This document shows, piece after piece, positions 31,631 to 42,960 of a stretch of 64,000 nt of DNA. Each line of letters opens with the position of its first letter. Positions within the stretch are counted from its first letter, which is position 1. The notes under the pieces are model-generated. The model was not told where the DNA came from. It saw nothing but the letters and a program-made list of their open reading frames with translations, and did not search any database. The stretch is from Diaporthe sp. PMI_573. Lineage: Eukaryota; Ascomycota; Sordariomycetes; Diaporthales; Diaporthaceae. The position numbers and the translations under genes were made by a program. The stretch spans positions 1-64,000 of the forward strand of contig JAJTUP010000105.1 in NCBI GenBank assembly GCA_021399435.1, read 5' to 3'.

Positions 31631-32296
31631 AGCAGGTTGGGATCGAGGATGCCCGAACTCAAGCTAGAGTAAGATAGAACGCCCAGGCTCCTGACAAGGC
31701 CCTTAACCAACAAATATGCTCCTTCACCTCCTTTGAAACACATACGAAAGGCTGGCTGGTTTTGTCATGATTCAACCATTGATGCCTCAGGCACCTAACC
31801 CAAAGCACCCGTCACATCTGACACACCCCCTTGCGATGCTCACAGGCAAAGATGGGAAACCTATCATACTTCCTGGGGGAAAGGCGGCGTCTGACGGTGA
31901 CAAATGGACACCAGACATGCGGGCAGTACGGGCGACGATCAAATTTGCCATTGCAACGGGGAGGCTTGACATGGACCAGAAGCCTCAGGCACACTAACTA
32001 TTCAGATTGAATCCTACTAACATCATACAGTCTCATTTTGGCAGACCGTGCTTCAGCTGCTGAGGATAGGATGCTGAACACTTGGAGAAATTGGCCTTCA
32101 AGCAGGCCTGTCACTGCATATACATCAGATTGGACCAGTCAGTAGAGTGAAATTGTGGGGCTTCGGGTGATTATGGAAGAACCGTACGAAACGAAAATAG
32201 CTTAGCGCAAAGGCCCTCTGGGGTGTGTCCCCCCGGGCGAAATAAAATCCATCCATCCAACCCCCTCAGACTGGCAGGTACTGGGAGTCTGCAATC
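31631..32296. other. Short intergenic stretch with small frame
   Basis: A 76-codon plus-strand frame (31767-31997) includes GKDGKPIILPGGKAASDGDKW-like residues, with no recognised family. The last 70 bases may be the end of the copia element (a purine-rich tract on the minus strand near 32260-32270). Confidence 0.35.
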
Positions 32297-34150
32297 TTAC
32301 TCTTCTTCCACTGCTTCCAGCCTGTTTTTCATGGGGTCGTCCCGTAGGATCCTTTCTTCATGTATTGTTTCCACATCTTCCAAGCCCAACTGGTGGAGAA
32401 ATCCTTTCCATCTCCCAGCCGGTAATGCTTTCGTCAACCCATCTGCCATCATTTGTGCTGAAGGTGTATATTCAACCTTGATCGTGCCTTTTTGTGTTTC
32501 TTGCCGTAACCAGTGATTGTGTATGTCCACGTGTCGTAATTTGGTCTTGAGTGTTGTGACTTCTGAGTTGACCAGTTTGATTGTTTGTGTGTTGTCACAT
32601 TCGATCTTGATTCGCTTGTTGTCCAGGTCCACTGAAAGTTCTGTGAGGAGCCGGCTCACAAATAGTGTTTCTTTTGCTGCTTGAGCAAGAGCTAGAAGCT
32701 CTGCCTCCGTTGTTGATGTAGTGACCGTGTCTTGCTTGTTTGCTCTCCATCCAATTAGGCCCCCAAACAGTTTCATTGCGAATGCCTGGGAACTTTTCCG
32801 ATCGAGTGTGTTGTCTGCGAAAGAGGCATCGCTTGCGACAACCAACTCTTCGGTGTCCTTGAAGCAAAGAGCAAGGTGTTTGGTGCGTTCGAGGTAGAGT
32901 AGCACGCGGTCGGCAGCATCTTGGTGTTTTCGGCTCGGATTGGTTAGGAATCTTGCAAGTCTTGATGTAGCGAATGCAATGTCTGGTCGAGTGGAAATGG
33001 CGGCGAATAGAAGTGATCCGATCTTTCGTTGGTAGGTCTGGACTTCAGCTTCTGTGGCGGCGTCGGTTCGAGGCATCAGCTCTTCGGCTGTCATGGGGAC
33101 TGTTTTATACTTCTCTTGGAGCTGGTGGGCTAGTTCATCGACTTGATCTTGTCGGTTCTTTCTATACGCAACGATAATATCGTCTACGTAGAAGAAGACC
33201 AGGATGCCGTTCTTGGTGTAGCAGCAGGGTTCATGTGGGACCTGTTTGTATCCACATTGGGCAAGTGTCTTTGTGAATTCCTTTTGCCAGAGTAGTGGTG
33301 AAATCCGCAGCCCATAGAGTGCTTTGTTCAGCATCAAGATTGTGCCCTTCTTCTCGTATCCTCGAGGCATTCTCATGAAGATATCTTGATCGATAGGAGC
33401 GTGCACGAACGCATTGACAACGTCGTATTGGATCAGCTCGAGATCAAATTTGTTGGCAATGGCGATCAGTGTTCGGAATGACCGTCCCGCGAGAGTTGCT
33501 GCGTAGGTTTCTTGTGTTTGTCCTCGCGCTTGTTGATCTCCGCGGGCCACGAGTCTTGCTTTGCATTTCTGAAGAACGCCATGCTTGTTGAATTTGTAGA
33601 CATACACCCACATGCAGTCCAGGATTTGTTTTCCTGCTGCGCGGCGGTCTTTCTTGAGGATTTCGGTCCATGACTTCATTTCAATGTGACTCTGCAAATG
33701 GTCAGCTTCTGCTTGTCTGAATATTGGTCCAAGTGGATGATTATCCAGGTCATTGTGCCATCTTGGCGGTTCGGGGAGGTTGTTTCTTTTCAACTTCACC
33801 CCCTGACGCAAGCGTCTTTCAATTTGTGCCTTCGTCAGGTATTTTCCTTCTGACTTGGCCATCCGGGCAGATTTTGTGCCAGCGATGAATGCGGCCTGCC
33901 ACGGGCTTGTCTTTTGATTTTCTTCAGTAGACGGCATTTCTTCGTCAGACTGGGTTTGAATTGTGTGTGCGAGCAGGGCTGATGGCGGCGATCGAGGAGG
34001 AGTAGGTAGCAGGGTGAATTTGGCTTCTGTGTAGGGGCCGTTTTCTCGGTCCGCCTCGGAGCGATCATCCTCTGCAGTCTCTACGTCTGCCTCCTGGACG
34101 CTATCGGCAACAGGTCCCTCAAAAATCGCTGGGCACCGAGACAAAGCCAT
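32297..34150 (-). pseudogene. Ty1/copia retrotransposon: reverse transcriptase and RNase H
   Basis: A 617-residue frame shows copia RT landmarks: LDCMWVYVYKFNKHG, KARLVARGDQQ, YDVVNAFVHAPIDQDIFMRMP (in parts), NKALYGLRISPLLW, the catalytic FFYVDDIIVAY, then RNase H with VVASDASFADN, TSTTEAELLALAQAAKE, ECDNTQTIKL and HNHWLRQ. Gag, protease and integrase are absent upstream; at about 34150 coding similarity ends and an unrelated plus-strand frame begins. The RT frame itself is uninterrupted. No matching LTR pair was found, so it is a truncated copy. Confidence 0.9.
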
Positions 34151-34419
34151 AGAACGTTATCGTGATTGGCACTGTGGTCAGGTCGATGACCCAAATTGGA
34201 AGACAGAGTTCCACGCAATCGCCAACCTTACACTTCGAGCGCGCCTGTCTTTGGACCGATTGTTTGAGGCACAGGAGAAAGAGACCAAGTTCTTTGTCGC
34301 AAACAAGATTCCCCGTCGGATTGCGCACCAGTGGGTTGGTATGGTGGATAAGTGTAAACGCAATGTCTTAGGACGCAGTGTTGTTGCCTATGCGGGGGGG
34401 GGGGGAGGCAGTAGCCGAT
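34140..34419 (+). pseudogene. Fragment of unknown fungal protein
   Basis: The plus-strand frame from 34140 reads DKAIERYRDWHCGQVDD, FHAIANLTLRARLSLDRLFEA, ETKFFVANKIPRRIAHQW, MVDKCKRN. Its regular amphipathic composition looks coding. It runs into a poly-G tract at 34396-34408 and a stop. It probably is the target gene piece next to the copia insertion, as the two abut at 34150. Family unknown. Confidence 0.4.
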
Positions 34420-34641
34420 AATAATGGCGTATCATAATCTAAACCACACCGGTAATTGATGCTATGATTAGGGAGGGCGGTAAAGCACAGAGTAAGAAAA
34501 ACAAAAGGCAATCACCGTCTCGTGCTTGCGAATTTGGGAGACGGTGCAATTGCCATCCTCTAGAACCAGCTACTCATGAAGGTATATACTAGATCCTCTT
34601 AGCGGGCTTGCTCGTTGTTGTAAGGAGACGTTTTAATTTGG

Positions 34642-35609
34642 CTACCGTTTAAAGTCGGTGAGCTCCTTGTCCGTCCACCATTTTCTCGCCGAATTCACGT
34701 CCGCCAATAGCTCAATATCGAATTCAACCAACACCGTCTCACCGCAGGACGTACCAGCAATACAATGTTGAATGATGCCAGCAAAATGGCGCTTCAAAGC
34801 GACGTAATGGTCTTCCTTGCCGCGACTAACCAAATGCCCAGCACGCGTGTTTGGAACGGTGAGCCGAAAATACAAGTGCTCAAATGGAGACCGCTTCAGG
34901 TGTGTTGGAAGCCCATCCTCTAACTCGGCAAGCGTCTTGTTCCGGAAGCTCCCTTTCGGCTCCCAAGAGACGCTTTGACGTTCGGGATAACGATAACAGA
35001 CAACTCGATAGAGGAATTCGGCCCGAGCTTGCCCTACCGGCGGCGCCGGGGATCCATCTTTGTTCACTCCATCACCACATCCCCGCCCTCGGCCGGGAAT
35101 CTGGGGGAGACCAGAAAAATTGGAGACGACTGCGTGTTGGGAGTGGCCACCTCAACTGAAGGCCCAGGAGCTGGCTCAGTCAGCGGCTTCTGTGCCGAAG
35201 GTCCCGCATTGGTGGTTTTCTCATTTGGTCGGCTTGGGCGAAGTCTGGTATTTAGGCTCAGGATTCCGTTGTCCAGAAGGGCGTTGGCAGATTTCTTTTC
35301 ACCAGGTACGTCGCCAATGGCATCCCTAAGAGCATATGCTGATCCTTTCGAGCTGGGCTGGAGATACCGGGGTGGTGCCGGAAGTTGATCAGTTGTCGCA
35401 GACCGAGGTCTATGTTGCGGCTGTCTCTGCCGGCGAGAAATTCGGGTTGACCCTAGACAAGCACGCTGTTTCCCGGTCCTTTTTGGAGGCATCAAGGGGG
35501 CCGAGGTGCTCGCGTCACCCCTCAGCCGCCTAGCCGACTGTTCCACATTGGTATAGGGTGTAACTTGACAAGGACCCTTTTTGACAACTGTCCTCATCAT
35601 TGCAAACAC
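34642..35609 (-). CDS. Hypothetical protein in two overlapping frames
   Basis: Two minus-strand frames abut: 35609-35064 (proline/serine-rich, basic, SARRLRGDAST, RPRSATTDQLPAPPR) and 35067-34642 (globular, EFLYRVVCYRYPERQ, FEHLYFRLTVPN, ETVLVEFDIELLADV, WWTDKELTDFKR). They are in different phases and overlap by four bases, so either a short intron near 35020-35070 or a frameshift joins them. The distribution of charge and aromatic residues in the second part argues for real coding. No family is recognised. Confidence 0.4.
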
Positions 35610-36979
35610 GGGTCGATCCTATCAGAATGTTAGAAAAGCTGCGTGATCCCCTAAAAAATCGAAGTAGAGTCCAGGTAGTTTACTGATAGAGAGTCATGCG
35701 AAGCGAAACTGAAAGCAGTCGTATTGACACCGTGCTCAAGAAGAGGTAAGGCGTCTGAATAGAAGCGTTAAATCCCTGACTCGGCTTAAGCACGAGTTGC
35801 AGATGACGTGTCAAAGGTTAGGGAAAAGTCGAGATGCCTGCAGGGCGGAATGCGAGGATCTAAGGAACGACCGGAACTTTTGGAGAAACAAGTATGACCA
35901 TCTCAAATTCCGGCGTGACAGGGGGTATAAAGCGAAGGATCAGTGAATTGTATACAGTACATACTACGGTATACTGTATATACAGTATAGGTAGACCGTT
36001 TTCGAAGTATTTTCCTAGTCTTAAACTAAATCCAATACTATCAACGATTTCGATAGACAGTGCCGGACCCTCAATTTTAAGCGATGGGCTCAGTTGCGAA
36101 CACATCTACTTCCCGTAGCCAGCGGACTCTGCCAGTTAGACGGCTTCGTTTCAATGGGTAGAAACCAGGCCAATTTCTACATTTTGAATTCCAGTAACTT
36201 GACTGACTGGATTAGATTCATTTTTCAAGATCGAATTCGAGCAGAGGCTCTTTTGGCGGTGTCCTGGTATGCATAGACGAGGTCCCGGACTATGATATAT
36301 AATATTTATAAATTGGTCGACCGCGTGCGGAAGCCACCAAGGCGAATGTAAAGGTCGTAGGCGTATGAAGAAGGGCAGATCCGTGATGTCGGGTCGGAGT
36401 AGACAAATCGGCCGCAGTCTCAGGTGTCATGGAAGGAGGAGCCAAGAAGGAGGCTTTGACATATCCTGGTGAAGCTGGGCCTTAGTGCTTCCAGATTTCT
36501 GAAATTGAGTCCCCCGGATCAATTGGTATGTAAACCCAAAGCTTGCGGCCCTGGCTGATCGTCGCGTCTTCGTAGAATTTCGTAGAATGTAAGGTCTTAA
36601 TTTGTCGTCAGATCTCACATCTGTCCGGTTAGGATTTTTTGTGGGACAATTTATAATCGGGTCGCGTCACCTGATGACTCACCCTGCACCCCGACCCAGT
36701 TGGGTTCAGAGAAGCCGGTACCTATCTTTTCTAGCCTTTGCTTTTATCCCATACCCATTTTCCATTCTAATTATCATTACAAACGCTGACACGCCGAGAC
36801 AGCGAATACGTCCATGCCTCCAAAACGGCCTAGAAAAGGCGCGCCCCATGCGGGACGATGGATAAAGTGAACATAATCAGGCGTTGATGCAAAGTAGGCG
36901 TCCAAACTGAAATGTGGGCCTTTGCAGCATATTCTTTCTTTAACAGAATTTTTCCCAGTTTATGCGAGACTCTCCCGCG
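35610..36979. other. Gene-free stretch
   Basis: Contains an AT-rich self-complementary patch at 35945-35995 (TATACAGTAC, GTATACTGTATATACAG). No gene recognised; the last bases are the 3' flank of the helicase. Confidence 0.4.
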
Positions 36980-38824
36980 CTATCGCCCGAATTTATTGTT
37001 GTAAAACAACCTGACGTCCTTGTTTCCCCCAACACCAACCTCCAGCCCTTTGGCATTGCCCATGACCTCAAGACCCCGCAGGCTGGTGGCGCGCGACAGC
37101 GCAACATATACCTGGCCGTCCGCAAATGCCTTTGAAAGGTCGACCTTGACCTTTTCAAGCGACATTCCTTGTGCCCTGTGAATGCTGAGGGCCCAGGCTG
37201 GCGTGAGGGGTATCTGCGTGCGGCAGAGCAGCGAGTAGGGCTTGTCGTCACCCAGCTCGTTGACCTGGCACTCGGCGCGGATAGGGCGCTTGATTCCGTT
37301 GCTGAAGCGGACTATAGGCCAGACTGGCTCGGGGGCGGTTTTCTCGTACGCCGTTATCTCCACCTCCTTGAGATCGGCGTGATCGTCAGAGCTAGAGAAT
37401 AGCTTTGTTTTTCCACTATCGCGTGATGTCCATCCAACGATGACGCCCTGGCTGCCGTTACACAGTCCTTGGTCCATGTCGAGGTTGACCAGAAGCACGA
37501 CCGGCATTCCGAACTTGAGCTCCACCACGCGGTCCATGGAGTGTTCATCGAGGGACTTAAGGGACCCATCCGCGTGCCTCTTGCCTTTTGACTCGAGGTG
37601 TGGATGCATCTCCCTGTTCCAGATGAAGCTGTCGCGGCACTGGAACGCATACGGCTTTGCGGCCAAGTTCCGGAAGCCTCTTTCGTTCACGATTCGAACT
37701 TCCTCCCGTGTCGAGTATAGCTCAACAGCTCCTGTGGTGCTTGTCTCGTGATTCATCAGGAGCTTGACTTCTTCCGGGCTGAATGCCTCGCCCAGTCGAC
37801 ACTTGTTCAGTAGAGAGATGAACTCTAGATCGCGCTGCCGGTAGATGGTGTCGAGGTATACATATGCAAAGCTACACTCCTTCCATGCCTTGCTCTGGAA
37901 AGCCCACTTCTCGCTGTCACGGCGCGTGATATTGCACCGACCGCAATGGTACGTCTCCTCTCGCTCTTCTCCATCCTCACCCTTATGGTCCTCTAGCTTC
38001 TGCAGCATTTCGCTCCCACATTCCATGCAGTGCCTGAATGGCCTCACAGGTGGGAGTTGCGCAAAGTCACCCGTGACTATGACTTGGACACCGCCAAATG
38101 GGTACTGCTCGGCCGGATACCCTCGCTTGTTCCGCGCCGCCTTCATGACCTGGTTCAGGCGCTCGAAGTGCAGGTTCTCCACCATGCTGATCTCGTCGAT
38201 GATGAGCACATCTGTCCGTCGCAATCGCCTGCGCACGATGCTATTTTTCTTCTTTGAATTCGCCCTCAGCTGCTCAATGTTGAGCTTGTGGGAATTAGGG
38301 GTCCACCCGGCGAAACCCCACGTGGTCGTCCCGTTGATGGCGAGGGCAGCCCGGCCGGTCGGAGCGATCACATTGACGCACTTGTCCATGCTGGTCAGCC
38401 TTTCCACTATGGCGCGCAGAACGGTCGATTTGCCGCATCCCGCTGACCCCGTGTAGAATATGTTGCGGCCGCTCGCGGCGAGTTCGACGACCTCGGCCTG
38501 CTCCGGAGAGAGCCGTAGGCCGCCAACATGGACCGTACTCGATCGACGCGGATTCGACTTGGATCTTGGCACGTCTGTTCCCTGTATACTTTCAGAGTTT
38601 ATACCAGCTGATCTCACTTCTTTGAATAGCTCTGCGATGCGCGCCTCGGCAGTTTTGTTGACGAAAGATAGAGGACGGCGGTCCCAGCCAAAGGTGGGCT
38701 TCGACGTGCCAAGAGCCTGGGACTGTTGCATCAAACGAAGTGAGACGACGCAACAGCATGAAGACCAACAAAGAGGCTCAAAGACGGCATGTCCTCGGAG
38801 AACCTTTGGCCTGAGCATGATCAA
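36980..38824 (-). CDS. PIF1-like DNA helicase with zinc-ribbon-like insert
   Basis: A 614-residue frame has superfamily 1B helicase motifs: LSPEQAEVVELA, Walker A TGSAGCGKST (about residues 125-134), IAPTGRAALAI, Walker B LIIDEISMV, VTGDFAQLPPV, YRQRD, and the C-terminal HRAQGMSLEKVKVDL and VYVALSRATSLRGL. PIF1 helicases unwind 5'-3' at forks, telomeres and G-quadruplexes. Between the QLPPV motif and the YRQ motif are two cysteine pairs, CMECG and CGRC, about 30 residues apart, which is not part of the standard PIF1 core. The N-terminal 90 residues are poorly conserved; a signal-like LCWSSCCCVVSL is probably not meaningful, and the start may be downstream. The frame is intact. Confidence 0.88.
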   Translation of the reverse strand: MIMLRPKVLRGHAVFEPLCWSSCCCVVSLRLMQQSQALGTSKPTFGWDRRPLSFVNKTAEARIAELFKEVRSAGINSESIQGTDVPRSKSNPRRSSTVHVGGLRLSPEQAEVVELAASGRNIFYTGSAGCGKSTVLRAIVERLTSMDKCVNVIAPTGRAALAINGTTTWGFAGWTPNSHKLNIEQLRANSKKKNSIVRRRLRRTDVLIIDEISMVENLHFERLNQVMKAARNKRGYPAEQYPFGGVQVIVTGDFAQLPPVRPFRHCMECGSEMLQKLEDHKGEDGEEREETYHCGRCNITRRDSEKWAFQSKAWKECSFAYVYLDTIYRQRDLEFISLLNKCRLGEAFSPEEVKLLMNHETSTTGAVELYSTREEVRIVNERGFRNLAAKPYAFQCRDSFIWNREMHPHLESKGKRHADGSLKSLDEHSMDRVVELKFGMPVVLLVNLDMDQGLCNGSQGVIVGWTSRDSGKTKLFSSSDDHADLKEVEITAYEKTAPEPVWPIVRFSNGIKRPIRAECQVNELGDDKPYSLLCRTQIPLTPAWALSIHRAQGMSLEKVKVDLSKAFADGQVYVALSRATSLRGLEVMGNAKGLEVGVGGNKDVRLFYNNKFGR

Positions 38825-39222
38825 TTACCTAGGCCGGTACTGAACACGTCGTGGATCGAGGGATAGCATTGAAGCGCAGGGTGTCAACAGGTCCGCGCCC
38901 GTTTGTACATGACTGAGACGGACGGCACACTATCCCTTGCTAGCAAAAGTAACTACCGCCCGCCCCCCTAGTCAGCATATTATGAGTCACGCTACACGCC
39001 TTATTTGCATGCATAAATTCACTACATTAATACAACTTCCTTATCCTCCTTAAGTTCCTCCTCTCCATTAGCCAGAATTTCCATAATATATATAAGCTAC
39101 TTGAATATATCTACTACATATCTTATTAATACTAAGTATTTATTAACATCCCTGGCCTGGATTCCCCCACCCCCCCCCCATTCCGACCACCCTTCGCCAC
39201 CACGATGCCACTATTCCCAACG
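38825..39222. other. Intergenic stretch and pogo element end
   Basis: Promoter side of the helicase, then AT-rich DNA. A poly-C tract with ATTCCGACCACCC near 39168-39192 is probably the left end of the pogo element. Confidence 0.4.
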
Positions 39223-40867
39223 TCAATTGCCCGCCACCACGATCACCGATCCCTCTTCCGTTGGTGTTGAGGAATCGTCAGAAGCGTCGCTATCGGACGA
39301 TATCGCGCCGGCCTCAATTTGAGCCTTCCGAATAACCTCACTATCGGCAAAACCCTCGTTTGGGTCGATTTGGACCTTCTTCCTCCGGATCTTCGTACTG
39401 GCTTCGATTTGACTGCTCAGCTCCTTGTTTCTTTTTAAGGTTATTGCCAGATCGTACTCTTTCTGATCGTACCCCTTGAGAATTTTTCTGAGGAGTTCTC
39501 GTTGAGTGGGGCTTGAGTGTTTCTCACGGGTGTAAACGTGAATCAAAGACCTCAACTCTCGCGATTGCCTGGGCGTCTGAAAAATGACCTCTGGCAACCG
39601 GGAAATATACTGGAATGTTCCGTTTTCATCAATGAAGCTATTCCCAACACCAGAATCTTCAGATTCGTCCTTCATCTGGCGGTTTTCGAGAATATGGTTG
39701 CCCGATAGCCCTCTCACCCGATTGATTGGCCATAGCCCCGTCGCCCTCCACCCAGAACGAATATTTGTTCCCGTAAGTGCCTCCTCTCGAGCCTTGTGAT
39801 AGCAATAAAGAAATCGTCGCTTTGCCATAACCGTTGAGGTATCGTGTGTTTTGAGAGAGTGCAATTGTTTCCGGAACGCCCGCTTCAGCGGGCCGAATAC
39901 GGCAACATCTGGAGGTTGCAGTATGTGTGTTATATGTGCCGGCAAGAAGATATATATGTTCTATTCGAGAAGCATTCCCACATAAAATCAATAGTCGTAT
40001 GGGTGTGGTGCCCGTCGATCACCAATAAACGCCACTCGTTTGGGTCAATTGGGGCCGTCTGAGGGATGAAGATCTTCCTCAGCCACTCGATGGCGATTGT
40101 TTCCTCCATCCACCCTTCCTTCGTCGCCGTGAATTGCCAGCCCTCAAAATCTTCAAGGGCTATTGGAAACCACTGCTGCTGCACGCTCTTCCCTTTAAAA
40201 ATAATCAATGGGACCAGTGCCCTGCCCAAGGCGTTGATACACTCCATGAAGGAGGTCCACGCTCGGAGATTATAGTCCAATTGGGCAATTGGGCTTCCCT
40301 TCGAATAGCCGAAGACGAGGGCTTCGTCTGAGCGACCCTCCATCATTCCGCCCTCGTCGGCGTTCCAGCGGTTGCCCGGTTTGATAGACTTCACGACGGG
40401 CAGCTGAAGGAGGTCAAACCAAGACCCGATATTCTTCTTCGTGGCTGCTCTGATCCTCAAGGCTTCAACACGTTGATTCTTCCTCAATCGAAGTTCCGGG
40501 TGACGAGAGAGGAAGCCCCGAAGCCGATTTCTTCCCAGGGGAGGGTGGTCTCCATTCGGGAAGGCCAGACGGGCTGCGAGACCCTCCAGATCAAACCGGG
40601 TCAGGGCAAGCCCCAATTGACTCTGATTGACTATAAATAAAAACAATACATTCTCTTGGTAGTCAGAAAGAAGCCTCTGAGGGCCGGCAGCATCGCGATG
40701 GCTTATGCCGCCGTGGAGGCGATCACGAAGTGTGGCCCGGGAATATGCCACGTCTTAGAGGCCTGCCGTATAGACAACTTGATCTTGCTGCCGGTTAAGC
40801 CAGGAGACATCCCATCCTTGATCGCAATAATGGCGTGGTGCAATTCATCTTGTGAATATAGCTTCAT
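39223..40867 (-). pseudogene. Fot1/pogo-type transposase with two frameshifts
   Basis: From an ATG at 40867 the product has a psq-type helix-turn-helix (AIIAIKDGMS, RQASKTWHIP), a CENP-B-like DNA-binding part (RLLSDYQENVLFLFIVNQ, PLGRNRLRGFLSRHPELRL) and a DDE_1 core: WNADEGGMMEG (first Asp), LLVIDGHHTHTT (second Asp) and LQPPDVAVFGPLK (third Asp). The C-terminus is acidic (DSDASDDSST). One base appears lost near 40741, where WHIP changes frame to RATLRDRL, and another frameshift lies near 39950, between ECFSNRTY and IFLPAHITHI. Otherwise complete, so inactivation is recent. Degenerate inverted ends with CCGACCACCC are near 39180 and 41010. Confidence 0.85.
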
Positions 40868-41761
40868 ATTGACCTAATTGAAGTGCGTGAGAAGTTTGGT
40901 GATCAGAAAAAGATCCCTCGTTGAGGAATTAAAGCTTTTCTATGGGGTGGGTACAGACGCGTTCATGCGCGTAGGCGGGTGCGGGGCGGTCGGAATCCCG
41001 GGGTGGTCGGAGTGGAAGCCACCCACATTATACTGTGTATCGTCAAGTAAATGCTTCATTTATTTAGAATACGGATATTTATATAGAGTAAAATGGATGC
41101 TGTAGTTATATAAAGATATATTGCTCTAAGGACCTCTCCTTATTTAAATATTAATTAACTCATTTAATATACAATATCCTCGCTCTCGGTACGCTAGTCC
41201 GCTCGCTGAACCTTGTCGTCGACGGTCTGCTTGTCATTGTCCAGGGCATCCTCGACACTGTCCTGAGCACTGTTGCCAACCTCCTGACCACCCTCCTCTA
41301 AGTGCACAATGACATAGAGGGATAATAGCGAAGTGGAGGGTACAGCCCTGGAGGGCAAACTGGCCACCCCCAGTGCCAGCACCTTTCTGCTGCAACCACC
41401 ATTGCTCTGCGCCGCCAATTATATCACTCAGCTTTAGCCACCCGAATTGACTTTCAAGCCATGAGCACTCTCGACCCAGCCCAAAATGAATGACTAAAGA
41501 ATGGCACCCACAGAAACGGAGGGTACACCCAGTCCACAAAAACAGATACTCAGGGTCTCTACACCTCACACCGCTCCTACGAAATCAGCCTTAGATATGT
41601 GGTGTAAGTTGGCTTGGTTGTGGGTGATAGTCTGTTATTGCTTTGGCACCGATCATGTATCGGTGTTCTCTCCGTTTTCCCAAGTGCGAATCCTGCATTC
41701 CAAAATAATGGCTTTGACCGACTACTCAGGTAACTAGCACGCTCTGGCAGATACCACTGCA
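40868..41761. other. Intergenic stretch right of pogo element
   Basis: The GC-rich segment 40970-41030 (GGTCGGAATCCCGGGGTGGTCGGAGTGG in shorter pieces) is probably the right pogo end. Beyond it only weak short frames are seen. Confidence 0.35.
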
Positions 41762-42960
41762 TCATGGCTCATGCTCACGGCCCCACTCTGGCCTTTCGAC
41801 CAAATCCTCATCGCATGCTCTGCACTTGCTCTGCGAACGAGTAAACCACCAGTAGCTCCTGAAGCGAATCTTGCGTTCCCAGCGGTCCCGGTAGATGTTG
41901 TACTTGGGTATAGAGATCTCGTAATCTCGCCTCACGCTCTCCCTATCCCCCAACAGCGGGAAGGGACAGTACGCCATGGGTGGCCCCGACTCAAGGAAAA
42001 AGAGTAGACAGCCAACTTGGGGATTACTTAGAGCGTAGACGTGGTCAGTAACCCCCTTGCGGGAGGAATGAAACCATATGGTCTTTGTCTAATGGGTCAT
42101 CAGCTGGATCGTTCGGTGTGGGGCAGTGCCCTGGAAATTGTCAGATGTAAAAGGGGAGAGCAAGCCTACTTCGGTACCGCTCTCTCCTCGATCAAACAAG
42201 ACTATCCCCCCAAAGATCTGGTCTTCTGCCCAATAAGCCGCGATGTCGGCGTTCCCGTCAGGGTATTGCTTGGGGTCGTCGTACCGCCAGAGCGAAAAGG
42301 GCGTTGACTATTTGCGGCGCGACGGATTCTCCTCGTACAGCTCCTCGCCGGGGTACTTCTCGTTCCTTTGGAGTTCACCATCAGCCACCTTGAAAAGATG
42401 GGCTGCGATGGCGCACAGCGACGGCGGTCAGCTCGACCAGGGGTAGCTTTGATGCCCCGGAGCCGACGGGAACGGATTGGTAACGACGCAAAACCTGGAG
42501 ACACTGGTTAGAACAGTGCAACTCAAGGCGGTCGGATTGGCTGGATATTTACATCAGTCCGGATGTCGAATTTGGCGGGGTCAAAAGCCGCACGAAAGGC
42601 CCTCGTCTTTTCCAGTACACCGGGGCACAGTTGGCGGTGTTTGTAGACAGGCTCCTCGCTCCAAAGGCCACAATGGTTGAGAGCGTAGACGACGTTCCAC
42701 AATGGCAAGCCGTCAATGAGCTGTGCAAATGTTTTTTTCAGAAAGGTTGGTCGACAGGACGTTTGTTACTGCTTGGACAAAGGCCGCCAGGTGCTCCTCA
42801 TCCAGAGCCTGGTCTGGCCTGCTCGTCTCTAATTTCTCTGGCGGAGGTACATTGGCATATCTTGGATCGCTTTGGACTCGATAATCCTACCAGGGCTTGC
42901 GAGACATGGTCATTTTGTTGCTGTCGAGCCCCAAGTTGATACGGTTGCAAGACATTAATT
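41762..42960 (-). pseudogene. Decayed conserved fungal gene of unknown function
   Basis: Reading the minus strand through several stops gives a coherent protein: QLIDGLPLWNVVYALNHCGLW, CPGVLEKTRAFRAAFDPAKFDI, LFKVADGELQRNEKYPGEELYEE, stop, FSLWRYDDPKQYPDGNADI, AYWAEDQIFGGIVLFDRGESG, stop, VTDHVYALSNPQVGCLLFF, PFPLLGDRESVRRDYEI, YRDRWERKIRFRSYWW. The FGG-V-LFDRGES and YRDRWERK blocks recur, from memory, in an uncharacterised Pezizomycotina family. At least two in-frame stops and frame changes show that it is dead. No transposon is visible inside it. Confidence 0.5.

Noticed and set aside
36980..38824. Helitron Rep-helicase
   Set aside because: No Rep/HUH domain or helitron ends are visible; the protein is a stand-alone PIF1-like helicase.
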